Positions 1 through 9,169 are shown, counted from the first letter of the stretch. The stretch is 64,000 bases of DNA from Meghimatium bilineatum (GCA_034231615.1 CM067306.1:43076761-43140760); one strand, 5' to 3'. Notes: a model not told the origin generated them from the letters alone. Translations and numbers: made by a program.

Positions 1-99
1 GGAGTGTGAAGATGGTATCACTGATGTAACATGTGCCTATCAAGGAACAAATGGTCATATGCTTAGTGTCTTGTGCACACATGGATGGTGTGATAATGA

Positions 100-285
100 A
101 TCAGTCTAAATTGAACCAATGAGCAGTTATTCAGTTTCTTACAGCCGAATCATGTTGACCAACCACGATTCATCAAAGAATGCAGACTGTGCATTTTGGA
201 AAAAGGTTCTTTGAAGACAATGGTGATGGATTAGGCAAGAATGTTTGAGGAAGGGTGACAGGTCTGCCGTGAGAGGGTATTCCCC
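100..285 (+). pseudogene. Decayed mariner transposase, N-terminal remnant
   Basis: One frame reads LNQ-stop-AVIQFLTAESC, then PTTIHQRMQT and GRVTGLP. This lines up with the N-terminal helix-turn-helix region of the fuller mariner copy at 14506 (VNQRAVIQFLSFEGC, DIHRRMKAAYGDK). At least three in-frame stops and likely indels interrupt it, and no catalytic region follows, so it is an old fragment. No terminal inverted repeats were seen. The call rests on resemblance to the copy in this window and to the mariner family in general. Confidence 0.6.
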
Positions 286-299
286 AATATGTAATAATA

Positions 300-828
300 A
301 AATGCATCATTAGTATGACTGACTGACTCTTCAGTATAGCCATAGTTCAGGTAGCAAGATAGTTAGTTTGTTATCAAATCATGATACTCTGGACATGTTC
401 ATGGATGCTCTATCTTATATTCAGTATGTACTTCAGCATGTAGTTACTGACTGTTTCAGTTCTGTATTGGTTGATAACTCTTCTCCTGATTCCTATATGC
501 CACTCATTTTTTGCAAAAACTACGCTTCACTCCCAGTTCCTTTAATCTAGCTATGGCTATAGATGACGAAAAACAATTGAAATCTTTTGACTGGTCAAAC
601 TCATTGATTGCAATTAAAATATCGGCATAGTTCATTGAACAAACACTAGTCACTGTGGCCACACTAGCAAGTCTGTCTACTTCTTTAAGGTGGTAAGATG
701 GTTCACTGAAATTTGACTAAGTAGGGGTTAATGAGAGGGAGACTAATACAGTGGCAAAAGTACAGGGTTAAATGTTGATGACTTCTCCTGCACCAATGTC
801 AAACATGGCTCTTGACAGAGACTCTAGT
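300..828. other. Intergenic or intronic sequence, nothing recognised
   Basis: AT-rich unique-looking sequence with one short open frame at 368-550 that shows no domain. I see no exon, repeat array or transposon end here. Confidence 0.5.
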
Positions 829-1160
829 GAAAAAGATCACAATATGTGAAATGAGATTTTTGAGGAAAGCTATAAATGTCAGAAGAAGATACCAACAGAG
901 AAATGAAGACTATCTCGTCAAGACTACATCATAAGACAGAAAACCAGGTGGTTTGGTCACGTCATGAGAATGCAACCAGATCTTCGTGCATACAACAGAA
1001 GATCTGGCTGCAAGGTACAAGAGAGACGAAGAACTAGATGTAGAGACAATCAAAGAAACCTTAAAGAGACATGGCTGACCATGGTCAATGCAACCAAAAT
1101 GACCAAAGACAGACAACTCCAGCTTTCTCCCAGGACGCTTATCAGCACAAATGGAAATAA
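829..1160 (+). pseudogene. LINE reverse transcriptase C-terminal fragment
   Basis: Broken frames read CEMRFLRKAINV, RRYQQRNEDYL, then RWFGHVMRMQPD and LTMVNATKMTKDRQL. This order (thumb-like EMR.LR, RNED, then a GHVMRM element and a basic C-terminal tail) is typical of the C-terminal end of LINE ORF2 proteins. Upstream polymerase motifs are absent, so the copy is 5' truncated as LINE insertions usually are. It runs directly into the GATA-rich array that follows. Confidence 0.7.
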
Positions 1161-1162
1161 CA

Positions 1163-1640
1163 TTAGATATATAGTTTTCTGTGAAACAGTGACAACAGAT
1201 AGATAGATAGTCTTCTGTGAAACAATAATAGATAGATAGTCTTCTGTGAAACAATGACAATAGATAGATAGACAGTCTTTTCTGAAACAATGACAATAGA
1301 TAGATAGTCTTCTGTGAAACAATGACAATAGATAGTCTTCTGTGAAACCATGACAATAGATAGTCTTCTGTGAAACAATGACAATAGATAGATAGTCTTC
1401 TGTGAAACAATGACAATAGATAGATAGACAGTCTTCTCTGAAACAATGACAATAGATAGTCTTCTGTGAAACAATGACCGATAGATAGTCTTCTGTGAAA
1501 CAATGACGATAGATAGTCTTCTGTGAAACAATGACGATAGATAGATAGACAGTATTCTGTGAAACAATGACAAGAGATAGATGGATAGTCTTCTGTGAAA
1601 CAATGACAAGAGATAGTCTTCTGCGAAACAATGACTATGC
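1163..1640. repeat. Minisatellite with a variable GATA run
   Basis: About 17 copies of a unit built on GTCTTCTGTGAAACAATGAC followed by AATAGATA with a variable number of extra GATA (or GACA) steps, so unit length changes in steps of four bases. Long open frames on the minus strand here are only a translation of the array. It abuts the 3' end of the LINE fragment, so it may have grown from the element's simple 3' tail. Confidence 0.9.
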
Positions 1641-2217
1641 ATCTAGTTGATAAATCAGGGAATAACACTTACCTAAGACTTGACAATGCGTGTTAATTAC
1701 ATTTTTTTTTTACAAAAGCTACTAAGTATTCCAACATGCATTGTTAAATCTATTTACATTTTCCTAAATCTTGCAGTGTACTAGTATACTGTCTATGACT
1801 TGACAATGAATGTGTATTGACCTTCTAATCCATAAAGGGCCATATATGGAGGGGAGGGAGTTAGGGTTCAACCCCTCAACCACCTCAGTTATAGCAAATT
1901 GGAAAGCTATAGCAAATTGGAACATCACTTTTAGTACTAGGAACGGCATAGGAACTTGGCTAAAAGGCAGGCCAAAGCCCAAATCACCCACTAATGTTTT
2001 TTTCAAAAAAAAGGTCATAAAATCTTTTATCAAATAGGATATAACATGCAAAAATGTATAAATACCTTTTTTCTAGGTAACTGGCCTCCCCCACCCTGAG
2101 AAAAATGTATCTGCTGCCCTGAATCTGTAAAATGACAATATATGGTTCACAAATAAAGCAACTTTCTAACCTGATAGAAAAGTTTACGTTCCTTTTTTGG
2201 AGATTGACTGTGTTTAC
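1641..2217. other. Sequence without recognised features
   Basis: Between the GATA array and the exon at 2218. Contains oligo-T/oligo-A runs and two short overlapping open frames with no recognisable domain. The next exon of the minus-strand nucleotidyltransferase gene would lie here or beyond the window edge, but I could not identify it. Confidence 0.4.
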
Positions 2218-2311
2218 CTCTTCCGATAGATTTCAAGTTGTTCTTGATCAAGCCTAAGTACTGAGAAATAGCTTTTTCTGTCACAAACTTTCTTTTATGA
2301 CTGACAAGCTC
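2218..2311 (-). CDS. Exon, nucleotidyltransferase helical region
   Basis: On the minus strand an acceptor (TTGACAG) precedes 94 bases that read ELVSHKRKFVTEKAISQYLG followed by LIKNNLKSIGRG, ending in donor GTAAAC with one base left over (phase 1). RlaP-type nucleotidyltransferases have an equivalent stretch, EL..HR..FL followed by a Y.G......LK.I.RG helix, just after the catalytic core. The open frame, good splice borders and family match together support a real exon. The substrate of eukaryotic members is not known to me, so I assign only the fold and likely nucleotidyl transfer. Confidence 0.75.
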
Positions 2312-2349
2312 CTGTCAAGTGTAAAAATCATAACATATATATAGCAATA

Positions 2350-3016
2350 ATTATGATGCAGAAATCCAGGCAATTAGTGTGGCAGCTAAAAAACTGCTGA
2401 ACTCCCAACTCTGACCTACAGCCTGTGGTATTCCTGACAGATGCAAGGTCAGTGCTTCAAGCTCTCCAGTCTGGAAAACTAACAGACTTGAAAAAACTAC
2501 TTAGCGAATTGTCTTACCAGTATAGGGTAACCATGCAGTGGATACCCTCTCACTATGGAATATCAGGAAATGAAAAAGCAGACCAACTGGCTAAGGAAGG
2601 TGCTGCCGAAGACCAACCAGATATACCAATCACCTACCATAAGAAAAAACAGATGATCAAGTCAATAAGAAAGCCACAAACACCAACACAAGATGACTAT
2701 CATATTATGAACAGACCAGAACAAGTTATAATTCTACGTCTCAGAACAGGACACAACCGACTCCGCAGTCACATGTATACAAAGTTCAAGATTGGCAACA
2801 TGGCCATATGTACATGTGGACAGGCAGCACAGAGTGCCAAACATATACTTCAAGAGTGTTCTGAGCATGAAACGCTGAGGCAGACATATTGGCCAGAGGA
2901 AACAACAATGGAATCAAAACTCTATGGGACACTGTATGAACTACAAAAGACAGTGAGTTTTATTACAGAATTACAGATATAGACATGTTTCAAGTGAACG
3001 AAAGAAGAAGAAGAAT
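2350..3016 (+). pseudogene. I-clade-like LINE, RNase H and C-terminal end of ORF2
   Basis: From 2425 the frame is open to a stop at 2982. It reads VVFLTDARSVLQAL, then MQWIPSHYGISGNEKADQLA, the latter half of a type I RNase H domain with the acidic and H...N.KAD motifs. It then has a cysteine/histidine knuckle (CTCGQAAQSAKHILQEC) typical of the C-terminal end of I/Jockey-group LINE proteins. Upstream, AISVAAKKLLNSQ continues in another frame, so the copy is 5' truncated and frameshifted. The element ends at about 3016 with AGTGAACGAAAGAAGAAGAA, a tail that matches two SINE-like families elsewhere in the window. RNase H would remove RNA from the cDNA hybrid during target-primed reverse transcription. 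Confidence 0.85.
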
Positions 3017-3039
3017 AACATATATACACGTTATAATAC

Positions 3040-3192
3040 CAACATAGATGTGACAGGTCGTTTGGCCCAAATAAAACTGTGACAATGCTTTTCTGTTCTC
3101 TGGACTACATTCTACTGGAAATTTAGTAGGATCATTATCCTGCTACATGAGAGATGTAGCGAGAGTTTGAGAAGGAGTGCTAACAAATAAAT
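3040..3192 (+). repeat. SINE-like family B copy
   Basis: Matches the copies at 3214, 7857 and 28255. Shared blocks are GTGACAGGTCGTTTGG, CAAATAAAACTGTGAC, TTCTCTGGACTACATTCT and GTTTGAGAAGG. The copy ends close to the next copy of the same family, in the same orientation. Confidence 0.7.
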
Positions 3193-3213
3193 AACACATA
3201 TATATATATATAT

Positions 3214-3375
3214 AACATCCGCCAAAGATGGACGTGTCGGGCCATTGGCGCAAATAAAACGGCGACACAACACATTTCTATTCTCTGGACTATATCCTGC
3301 TGGAAATCTAGTAGGACCATGGTCCTGCTACAAGGGAGATCGAGCGGGAGTTTGAGAATGAAGAAGATAACATAA
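3214..3375 (+). repeat. SINE-like family B copy
   Basis: Best-preserved copy: CCAAAGATGGACGTGTCGGG, then GGCGCAAATAAAACGGCGAC, TTCTCTGGACTATATCCTGC, a short inverted pair around AGTAGGACCATGGTCCTGCT, and GAGTTTGAGAATGAAGAAG. Its central part and tail are also found in family A repeats. Confidence 0.75.
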
Positions 3376-3494
3376 TGCATTATATGTGAACACACTGCCA
3401 ACAGGATATATATATATATGGACTTACACTCAGGTGGTAAGGATACACAAGATATACTGTTCATAAAAATAAAAGCAACATGATTTTAAACATG

Positions 3495-3735
3495 CATCAA
3501 AATTTTATTTTAAGGAATTAATGTTTCAACCTCGACATGAAGAAAGTGTCAGACATAATAAACTAAATCAAACCTGTCTCATTCCCAACAGTCCACTGAC
3601 TATGCTGGTTCATCCTCTGCATTTGGTTCTGGCGATGCCGGTCCATAAGAACAGGATCTCTGTATGGTCTTCTAACCCAAATACCAGTGTCTTGCAGTCA
3701 GAATGTTACCATCTGACCTAGTCACGTTTGCTACA
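3495..3735 (-). pseudogene. Tc1-like transposase fragment
   Basis: Minus-strand frame reads QDTGIWVRRPYRDPVLMDRH, then RQNQMQRMNQHSQWTVGN. This matches the stretch of Tc1-family transposases just before the second catalytic aspartate (RRPYRGPVLT.RHR..RL.WA..H..WT...W). The expected catalytic D of the following LFTDESRF block is not clear, frames break and no terminal repeats were recognised. It is a dead fragment inside the intron between exons 2311 and 5895. Confidence 0.75.
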
Positions 3736-3804
3736 AGAAAAACCCATAGGCTTGAAAAAAATCCACTGTGCCATCTTACTCTGTGTGCTGTCTTGCCGCC
3801 CCCC

Positions 3805-3990
3805 CCATGCTAACCTATAGTCAAAGTGACCCAGAAGTCATGCTCAAGTCAAATATACCAAGTCAAAAGGCATAGTTATCACAGCAAAGCTGTAAAACCA
3901 TAACACAACACATTTCACTCTTCTACTACACCCTGCTAATTTGCAAGAGTTTGAGAAAGATGGCAGAAGAAGAATACTCCACTCATTGTC
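3805..3990 (+). repeat. SINE-like family A copy
   Basis: Shows GTCAAAAGGCATAGTTATC, CAGCAAAGCTGTAAAACC, ACACAACACATTTCACTCTT, CACCCTGCTAATTTGCA and GAGTTTGAGAAAG followed by GCAGAAGAAGAATA. Corresponding blocks occur at 27370, 32150, 35140 and 50150. Confidence 0.7.
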
Positions 3991-4185
3991 AGCAGATGTA
4001 GCCTTCACTCATTGTCAGCAGATGAAGAAACCACTCATTTTTGGCAGATGAAGAAACCACCCATTGTCAGCAGATAAAGACTCCACTCATTGTCAGCAGA
4101 TGAAGAAGCCACTCTTTTTTGGCAGATGAAGAAACCACTCATTGTCAGCAGATGAAGAAACCACTCATTATCGACAGATGACTCC
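3978..4185. repeat. 26-bp minisatellite
   Basis: About eight copies of a unit near CACTCATTGTCAGCAGATGA plus AGAAAC. It starts exactly at the tail of the SINE-like repeat that precedes it. Confidence 0.9.
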
Positions 4186-4489
4186 TGCTTTAAACTAGTA
4201 ATAATACTCAGACTTCTACTGAAGCTCACAATTAGAGATTTATAAATGAGAGAACTTTGATGACTAACCTTCCAAAGTGGACTCATATATGCATGTTCCT
4301 CTACAAAAAGCAGCTGAAAAAAATATTGAAATATGAGATGTTAAGGAAACAGTAGATGTATTTGTATGTAAGGAAATAATATATGTATGAACAGTAAACA
4401 TTTTATGAAATAATGAGCAATCATGTTTTAGCACAATGTTTACATTTTGCAGAAAGTAACAAATATTACATGGATATGTCAGGATTGTT

Positions 4490-4690
4490 CATTTGATCTC
4501 TGTGGCTTAGTACGTGTACACCATTTGATCTCTGTGGCTATGTACATATAAACCATTTGATCTCTGTGGCTTAGTACATATAAACCATTTGATCTCTTTG
4601 GCTTAGTACGTATAAACCATTTGATCTCCTTGGCTTAGTACATCTAAACCATTTGATCTCCATGGCTTAGTATGTATACACCATTTGATT
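4490..4690. repeat. 32-bp minisatellite
   Basis: Six copies of CATTTGATCTCTGTGGCTTA plus a 12-base remainder (GTACGTGTACAC or GTACATATAAAC). Regular spacing without unique spacers, so not a CRISPR array. Confidence 0.9.
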
Positions 4691-4754
4691 TGTGTTCAAG
4701 AGTTCTTGGGTTTGATGCCTGGTCATGATGTCTTGTTTACCTGTGTATTTTTTC

Positions 4755-4990
4755 TAAAGTTCCTGAGAATTACATATTAAAAGATATGATACCTCATTGA
4801 AGAATTTACTTGAAAGTAGCTGACGGGGGAGGGAGGTGTGCAAGATGTAGGTAGAAATACAAGGGAGAGAAACAAAAAATAGACAGGTTAGTCTAGCATA
4901 GTGCACCACCAAGGCAAGAGACATGAGAGTCAGAGGATGTTGGAGGTCCATTACAGCCAACCTTCACTGTGGAGATTGCACCTGATAATG
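4755..4990 (+). mobile_element. RTE-like LINE 3' end (family F), plus strand
   Basis: Matches the 3' part of the family F reverse transcriptase best seen at 49500-49950 on the minus strand: AAAGATATGATACCTCATTG, CACCACCAAGGCAAGAGAC, GCAGCC-like ACAGCCAACCTTC and a final TGATAATGATGATG. Trinucleotide ATG/ATC repeats at the 3' end are typical of RTE-clade LINEs. Strongly decayed. Confidence 0.75.
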
Positions 4991-5019
4991 ATGATGTATA
5001 TATTAATATATACAATAAA

Positions 5020-5240
5020 TCATCGTCATCATTATTAAGTGCCGTCTCTGCAAATGAAGGTTGGCCGCTTGATGTACACTTTTCTAGGCTAAACTGCAAC
5101 CTGTCCATCTCATTATAGTACTTTCCCCCTTTTATCTCTGCCTACCTCTTGCTCGCCTCCCCTTGACTTTACCCTCAAGTACGGTCTTCAATAAGGTGTC
5201 ATTTCTTTTAATATGTCCAAAATATTTTATTTGCTTGGTG
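5020..5240 (-). mobile_element. RTE-like LINE 3' end (family F), minus strand
   Basis: Reverse-oriented copy of the same 3' end: CATCATTATTAAGTGCCGTC, TCTGCAAATGAAGGTTGG, GCCTACCTCTTGCTCGCC, TTTACCCTCAAGTACGGTC. It faces the copy at 4755-4990 tail to tail with about 30 bases between. Confidence 0.8.
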
Positions 5241-5264
5241 TTTATTTAAAAAATTCAATGAATA

Positions 5265-5345
5265 TTAAATACTATGCAATATTGGTTAAATTAATTATGA
5301 AAGAAATACCAGATCATCATTTACTTCTAGAATGACACTACATCC
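5265..5345 (-). repeat. Partial duplicate of exon end and donor
   Basis: This stretch resembles 5850-5930: TGCAATATT, AGATCAT, TTCTAGAATGACACTACA against CTCTAGAATAACAACACTAC. On the minus strand it reads CSVILE followed by GTAAAT, a copy of the end of exon 5895-6029 (CSVVILE then GTAAAG). It is a pseudo-exon tail lying 3' of the real exon. Confidence 0.65.
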
Positions 5346-5469
5346 TAACCGTAACCTCATATTAATATATGCAACAATTCCATGAATGAGACTGTGCAAT
5401 ATTCTCTATCTATTGTTTTTTCTCTGCTTTTCTGGTAAGGCTTTGTAGGATTGAATGAGATGGTTTTTG

Positions 5470-5850
5470 GGCTATGGCACATTTGCTCGTTTGATATGCA
5501 GTAATATTTGGACGTCTGAGAATGTTGGTACCACCTTCTTCTTGGTATTCCTCTGTATCTTGCTATTTCCATTTTCATATTGTATGCTCTTGCCACTGGC
5601 CAATAGGGAGTTCATTCTCAATAAGTGACAGAACCATTTCAGTCTATGTTTTTCACTATATTTGCCCACGGACATTGTTCAAACAGTTCCTGTAATGTCT
5701 TCATTTCTCACATAATCGCTTCTTGTTCTGTTTGCTGCTTTTCTTAGACATCTCATTTCACATGTAGTAAGATATTTCTCTCTTGTTATTTAGTTAGTGT
5801 CCATGCAATGATAACACAATGTTGGTATGAACAATGAATTTAAGTGCAAT
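5470..5850 (-). pseudogene. LINE reverse transcriptase C-terminal fragment
   Basis: Minus-strand frames read EKYLTTCEMRCLRKAANRTR, then YVRNEDI and HRLKWFCHLLRMNSLLAS with a basic RNTKKKV tail. This is the usual C-terminal order of a LINE ORF2. It lies between the two copies of the exon end (5265-5345 and 5850-5930). Confidence 0.75.
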
Positions 5851-5894
5851 ATTAATTAAGTTAATCACCAAAGAAACACAAGATCATTCTTTAC

Positions 5895-6029
5895 CTCTAG
5901 AATAACAACACTACATTTTAAAAGCATCTCACAGAATGTACGAGCTTCGTAGGCTCCATACTCTACAGATTTATCCAAGCCTCGGCTTTCAAATGTTTCA
6001 GGAAGTTTCTTTGTTGCAGACATCAAAGT
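5895..6029 (-). CDS. Exon, nucleotidyltransferase middle region
   Basis: Minus-strand acceptor TTCCACAG, 45 codons in phase 0, donor GTAAAG. It reads TLMSATKKLPETFESRGLDK, then SVEYGAYEARTFCEMLLK and CSVVILE. RlaP-type nucleotidyltransferases have D..Y.EL+KFC.L.L...P.ILELL after the catalytic strand pair, and this exon matches that layout. A third metal-binding acid of the fold may be the E of SVEYGAYE, but I cannot confirm this. The exon joins 8474-8649 in frame (0/0). Confidence 0.8.
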
Positions 6030-6119
6030 CTGTGGAAAATGTTAAACATTGATCAATTTAAAACATATCAATGAAGGTAACACACATCACCATCTATGTA
6101 CCATGTCCTTTACAGTTTA

Positions 6120-7320
6120 CAGAACATTGTCATCACTGCCGCTCTATAAGTCTCTCGGTTCTGTGAAAGCTGCCTAGCCCCTTACAGTCATATTCAGAAG
6201 GTCTTCGATGTGCTATGTTCATCATAGTCTTGGTCTGCCTCTTATTTTATTTCCTGGAACTTTTCCCTCCATGATTAATCTTTCTAAACCATTGTGACTT
6301 TTTATATGCCCAGAGTATGTTACTTTGCATTTTTTGATAATTTTGAGGAGTCTTCTTTTGAAGATTCCAGAGTGTTGGTTACTAAACACAATAGCAAAAA
6401 GAAAACTACACTTGTTTGGTCATATAAAGAGACACAACTGTTTAGAAAGACAAACAATGGAGGGCAGAGCACCTGGGGAGGAGGAAAGGCAGACCAAGAA
6501 GACAATGGACTGACAACATTAAAGATAACATGAATATGTCATCGGAAAATGCAAGCAGCATCGCCAAAGACACAGAAAGGTGCAGGGAGTTCATTGGGAA
6601 GACAATATTCTTGAGAGAATACATCACTTGACACAGTCTTTTTCTATGTCCTGGTCTTTGCGAACATCTTCATTAATTCGTCTTTTTGTCCATGATATTC
6701 TTAGCACCTTTCTATAACATTTCACTTCGAATGCTGATATTTTCTTTTCCATTGTAGATGTCATTGCCCACATGTCACAACCATATGTTGTCAATGGAAA
6801 AATATTGTTTCTTAATAGTCGTAACTTTGTTTTTCTGTTTGCCCCATTGCCACAGATTTTTCATCTGTGATGTTTATTTTAGGGCCATTGCTAATCTCTT
6901 TCTGATCTTTGTTGAGAAATTCCCCATGGTGTTATAATTAGTTAACCTGAGATATTCAAAGCTGCTCACATTTTCTAGTTGTTCTTTGTCAATGACTACT
7001 GTAGGTGTGAGTTAATTTCTGTTGATATGCTGATATACATTATGTTTGCCTTTTTTGCATTGAGAAGGTTTTGTGTCAAAATATGACGTTTAACTGATAT
7101 AGTGTTCTAAACCTATGGAACTTCTTGACATTATGGCGGTGTCATCTGCATATACAATTTCTTGAATCTCATGTCCTCAGGCATTAAGTGGTTTCAACTG
7201 TTCATAATGTGGACCTTCTCATACATTTCGTGTGATGTTATATGAGTATATATTGAACAGATGTGGTGAGAGGATACATCTCTGTTTGACTCCTTTGTGG
7301 AACTCAAACAAGATGAGAAC
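6120..7320 (-). pseudogene. RTE-like LINE reverse transcriptase, interrupted
   Basis: Minus-strand fragments in order: HKGVKQRCILSPHLFNIYS (palm motif before the active site), EIVYADDTAIMS with the catalytic YADD box, TTYGCDMWAMTSTMEKKISA, FEVKCYRKVLRISWTKRR, then after an interruption KCKVTYSGHIKSHNGLERL and EGKVPGNKIRGRPRL. Many stops and frame changes, so inactive. It is split by a plus-strand fragment of a related element at about 6348-6627. Confidence 0.85.
6348..6627 (+). pseudogene. Nested RTE-like LINE 3' fragment
   Basis: Plus-strand reading IPECWLLNTIAKRKLHLFGH, IKRHNCLERQTMEGRAPGEE matches the element at 38811-39098 (IPECWLLNTITKK, GHIKRHNCLKRQIIEGRVP). It ends TCTTGAGAGAATACATCACT, the same end as the copy near 39120. 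It lies inside the minus-strand LINE and divides it, so it inserted later. Confidence 0.75.
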
Positions 7321-7856
7321 AAATGCAGAACTTCTTTGGTGAGTCAACCATTATTGTATGTTTTTAATTCAAGGTATTTAAAAGCATTCACTTCCTTTAA
7401 TTTTGAATTATCTATTGTAAGATTGTAATAATGTAGTAATATATATTGTAAGAATTTCAGAATAGCACTTTGCAAATATTTATACAGTGTAATTCAGCTA
7501 TAACAACTTGATCCAGACCAACAAAATATGTATGTAATAAATGAGGATTCTATATATACAGTACATAAACATATATAGATTTTGAAAAGCATTGTTATAT
7601 AGGAAAATTTGTTATAAAATAATGCGCTATAGAGGGATTCTACTGTATAGTGCTTCAATATTGTCTTATTATGTTGGTGTCCAAATTTAAATGTTTCAAT
7701 ATATGTCATAGGCAATCATGAAAGACATGATCAAAAGACTTTGTGAAGTCTGTGCTTGAGGGATATATGACATTTATAAATGTCACTTGCTCATGTTGTG
7801 ACATTGCAGTGTAGCCTACAGTTTGACTTTTACACATGAAATTACAGCAACAAAAA

Positions 7857-8037
7857 ATATTTAGTACATAACTGCCAAAGTGGTTGTGTCGGACCATTTG
7901 TGCAAATAAAATGGTGATACAACACATCTTCATTCTCTGGACAACATTCTGGTGGAAACCTATTAAAACCATTGTCCATCTACAAGAGAGAACCTGTGGG
8001 AGTTGAAAATAAATGCTAATAAATAAAACATATTTAA
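7857..8037 (+). repeat. SINE-like family B copy
   Basis: GCCAAAGTGGTTGTGTCGG, CAAATAAAATGGTGATAC, ATTCTCTGGACAACATTCTG and ATTAAAACCATTGTCC match the copy at 3214. The tail reads GTTGAAAATAAATGC. Confidence 0.7.
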
Positions 8038-8473
8038 AATTAGTGCACAAAGATATATCCTGTGCCCTCTGACATCTCAATGCTCTTTACAAATAAAACT
8101 TAAATTTCATTAAAAAAACAGAGCATAGTGCATAAGTTTCAACTAATATGGATATTCCGTATTAATATAGATTTTAGGCCCCAAAAAACTCACTCAAAAA
8201 ACATAATTTTCTTTTTAAATTTTTTTTAAAAAAAGGTCACTTGGTATTACATTTCCTAGTAATTATTACTAATGCGGACGATTTTATCTCACGCTCATAT
8301 TGAGGGGTGAAATGGAATGGGGGAAAAATATGGGTTTTTATTAGTTTTCTGTGTGTGCTAAATATAGAAAGTTTTTTAAAATATGGAAACAAATTTAGAA
8401 AATGCGGATTTATAAAAAATAAATTGACAGCTATGATAGCATGATTAAAATTTGGTATCTATTCAGGACTCAC

Positions 8474-8649
8474 CTCTGATGGAATGGAGTAGATAACAAG
8501 ATAGTCTTCATCAGATGAATCAGTGCTTAAGTTGTACATAGCACTACCAGCTATGGCCACCAACAATATTTGCTCAGGTTTTAGACTGGACACATGACCA
8601 CCAATTGTTCTCATCAATTCCTGAAGTCTAGTTATGCTGTCTGTAACAG
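8474..8649 (-). CDS. Exon, nucleotidyltransferase catalytic core
   Basis: Minus-strand exon with donor GTGAGT after CCATCAGAG and acceptor either TACTTCAG (start 8649) or GTTACAG (start 8640); both leave two bases before the first full codon. It reads VTDSITRLQELMRTIGGH, PEQILLVAIAGSAMYNL, STDSSDEDYLVIYSIPSE. The G-S motif on a strand-turn-helix followed about ten residues on by D-E-D is the hallmark of the nucleotidyltransferase superfamily (hG[GS] then DxD), and both carboxylates that bind metal and nucleotide are present. The chain likely transfers nucleotides to RNA, DNA or protein; the substrate cannot be told. It joins exon 5895-6029 in phase 0. Confidence 0.85.
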
Positions 8650-8730
8650 CTGAAGTACACAGTTATATGGTTACATGAAGTTTAGTTATGCTATTTGTAA
8701 CAGCTTGAAGTACACAGAAATATGGTTATA
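8622..8730. repeat. Tandem duplication across an exon boundary
   Basis: About 54 bases occur twice: AGTCTAGTTATGCTGTCTGT, AACAGCTGAAGTACACAG, ATATGGTTA, and then AGTTTAGTTATGCTATTTGT, AACAGCTTGAAGTACACAG, ATATGGTTA. The copy covers the first codons and the acceptor of exon 8474-8649, giving a second acceptor-like site upstream. Confidence 0.85.
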
Positions 8731-8827
8731 ATTTATGCAGCATAAGTCAAGTGCATGTGTTGGATTTTGCTAAGGATATGCGTTGAATATTTCTAAATAT
8801 ATGTGTTTGATATTGTTAAGGATATAA

Positions 8828-8914
8828 GTTGGATACTGATATGTTGGATAGTGATATGTTGGATAGTGATATGTTGGATATTGATATGTTGGATATTGAT
8901 ATGTTGGATGGATA
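8828..8914. repeat. 15-bp tandem repeat
   Basis: Five copies of GTTGGATAGTGATAT with single-base variants, then a partial copy merging into a short TA run. Confidence 0.95.
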
Positions 8915-9169
8915 TATATATGTGTGCTAAAAGTGACTTGCATCTAAAAGGTTTAGGATAGAGGTGAGAAACTACTTCTTGAATGCCTGCTTGATGTGGA
9001 CACCGATATCAATGACACATCTAGGATGAGATTTGGAGAGTTATAAACAAACATCATTGTACTCTTGGCAGACACATAGTTGCTCAGTCTCCCCAAACAA
9101 ATGATGTCACAGAGTATGTGGTATGTATGCTGATTGTATGGCTTACTGGTTGAATATGATCCTAATTTT

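Larger units (their letters stand above)
2218..8649 (-). other. Gene model C, partial: RlaP-like nucleotidyltransferase
   Basis: Span of three minus-strand exons (8474-8649, 5895-6029, 2218-2311) that together read as the N-terminal and middle part of a predicted nucleotidyltransferase of the DNA polymerase beta superfamily, closest in my memory to the bacterial RlaP/PF10127 type. The phases (0/0 and 0/0) are compatible with splicing in this order. Family members usually have 20-25 residues between the ILE at the end of the second exon and the ELVSHK start of the third, so a small phase-0 exon is probably missing between them. The first coding exon, the C-terminal exons and the stop were not found. 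Introns hold LINE, SINE and Tc1 remnants. Confidence 0.65.

Noticed and set aside
910-1668. 252-, 193- and 159-codon minus-strand frames
   Set aside because: All are translations of the GATA-rich minisatellite in three frames.
2425-2982. Stand-alone RNase H gene
   Set aside because: Lacks a proper start and the first RNase H motif, and continues the typical C-terminal end of an I-group LINE with its 3' tail.
4490-4690. CRISPR-like array
   Set aside because: Whole 32-bp units repeat without unique spacers, and the setting is eukaryotic.
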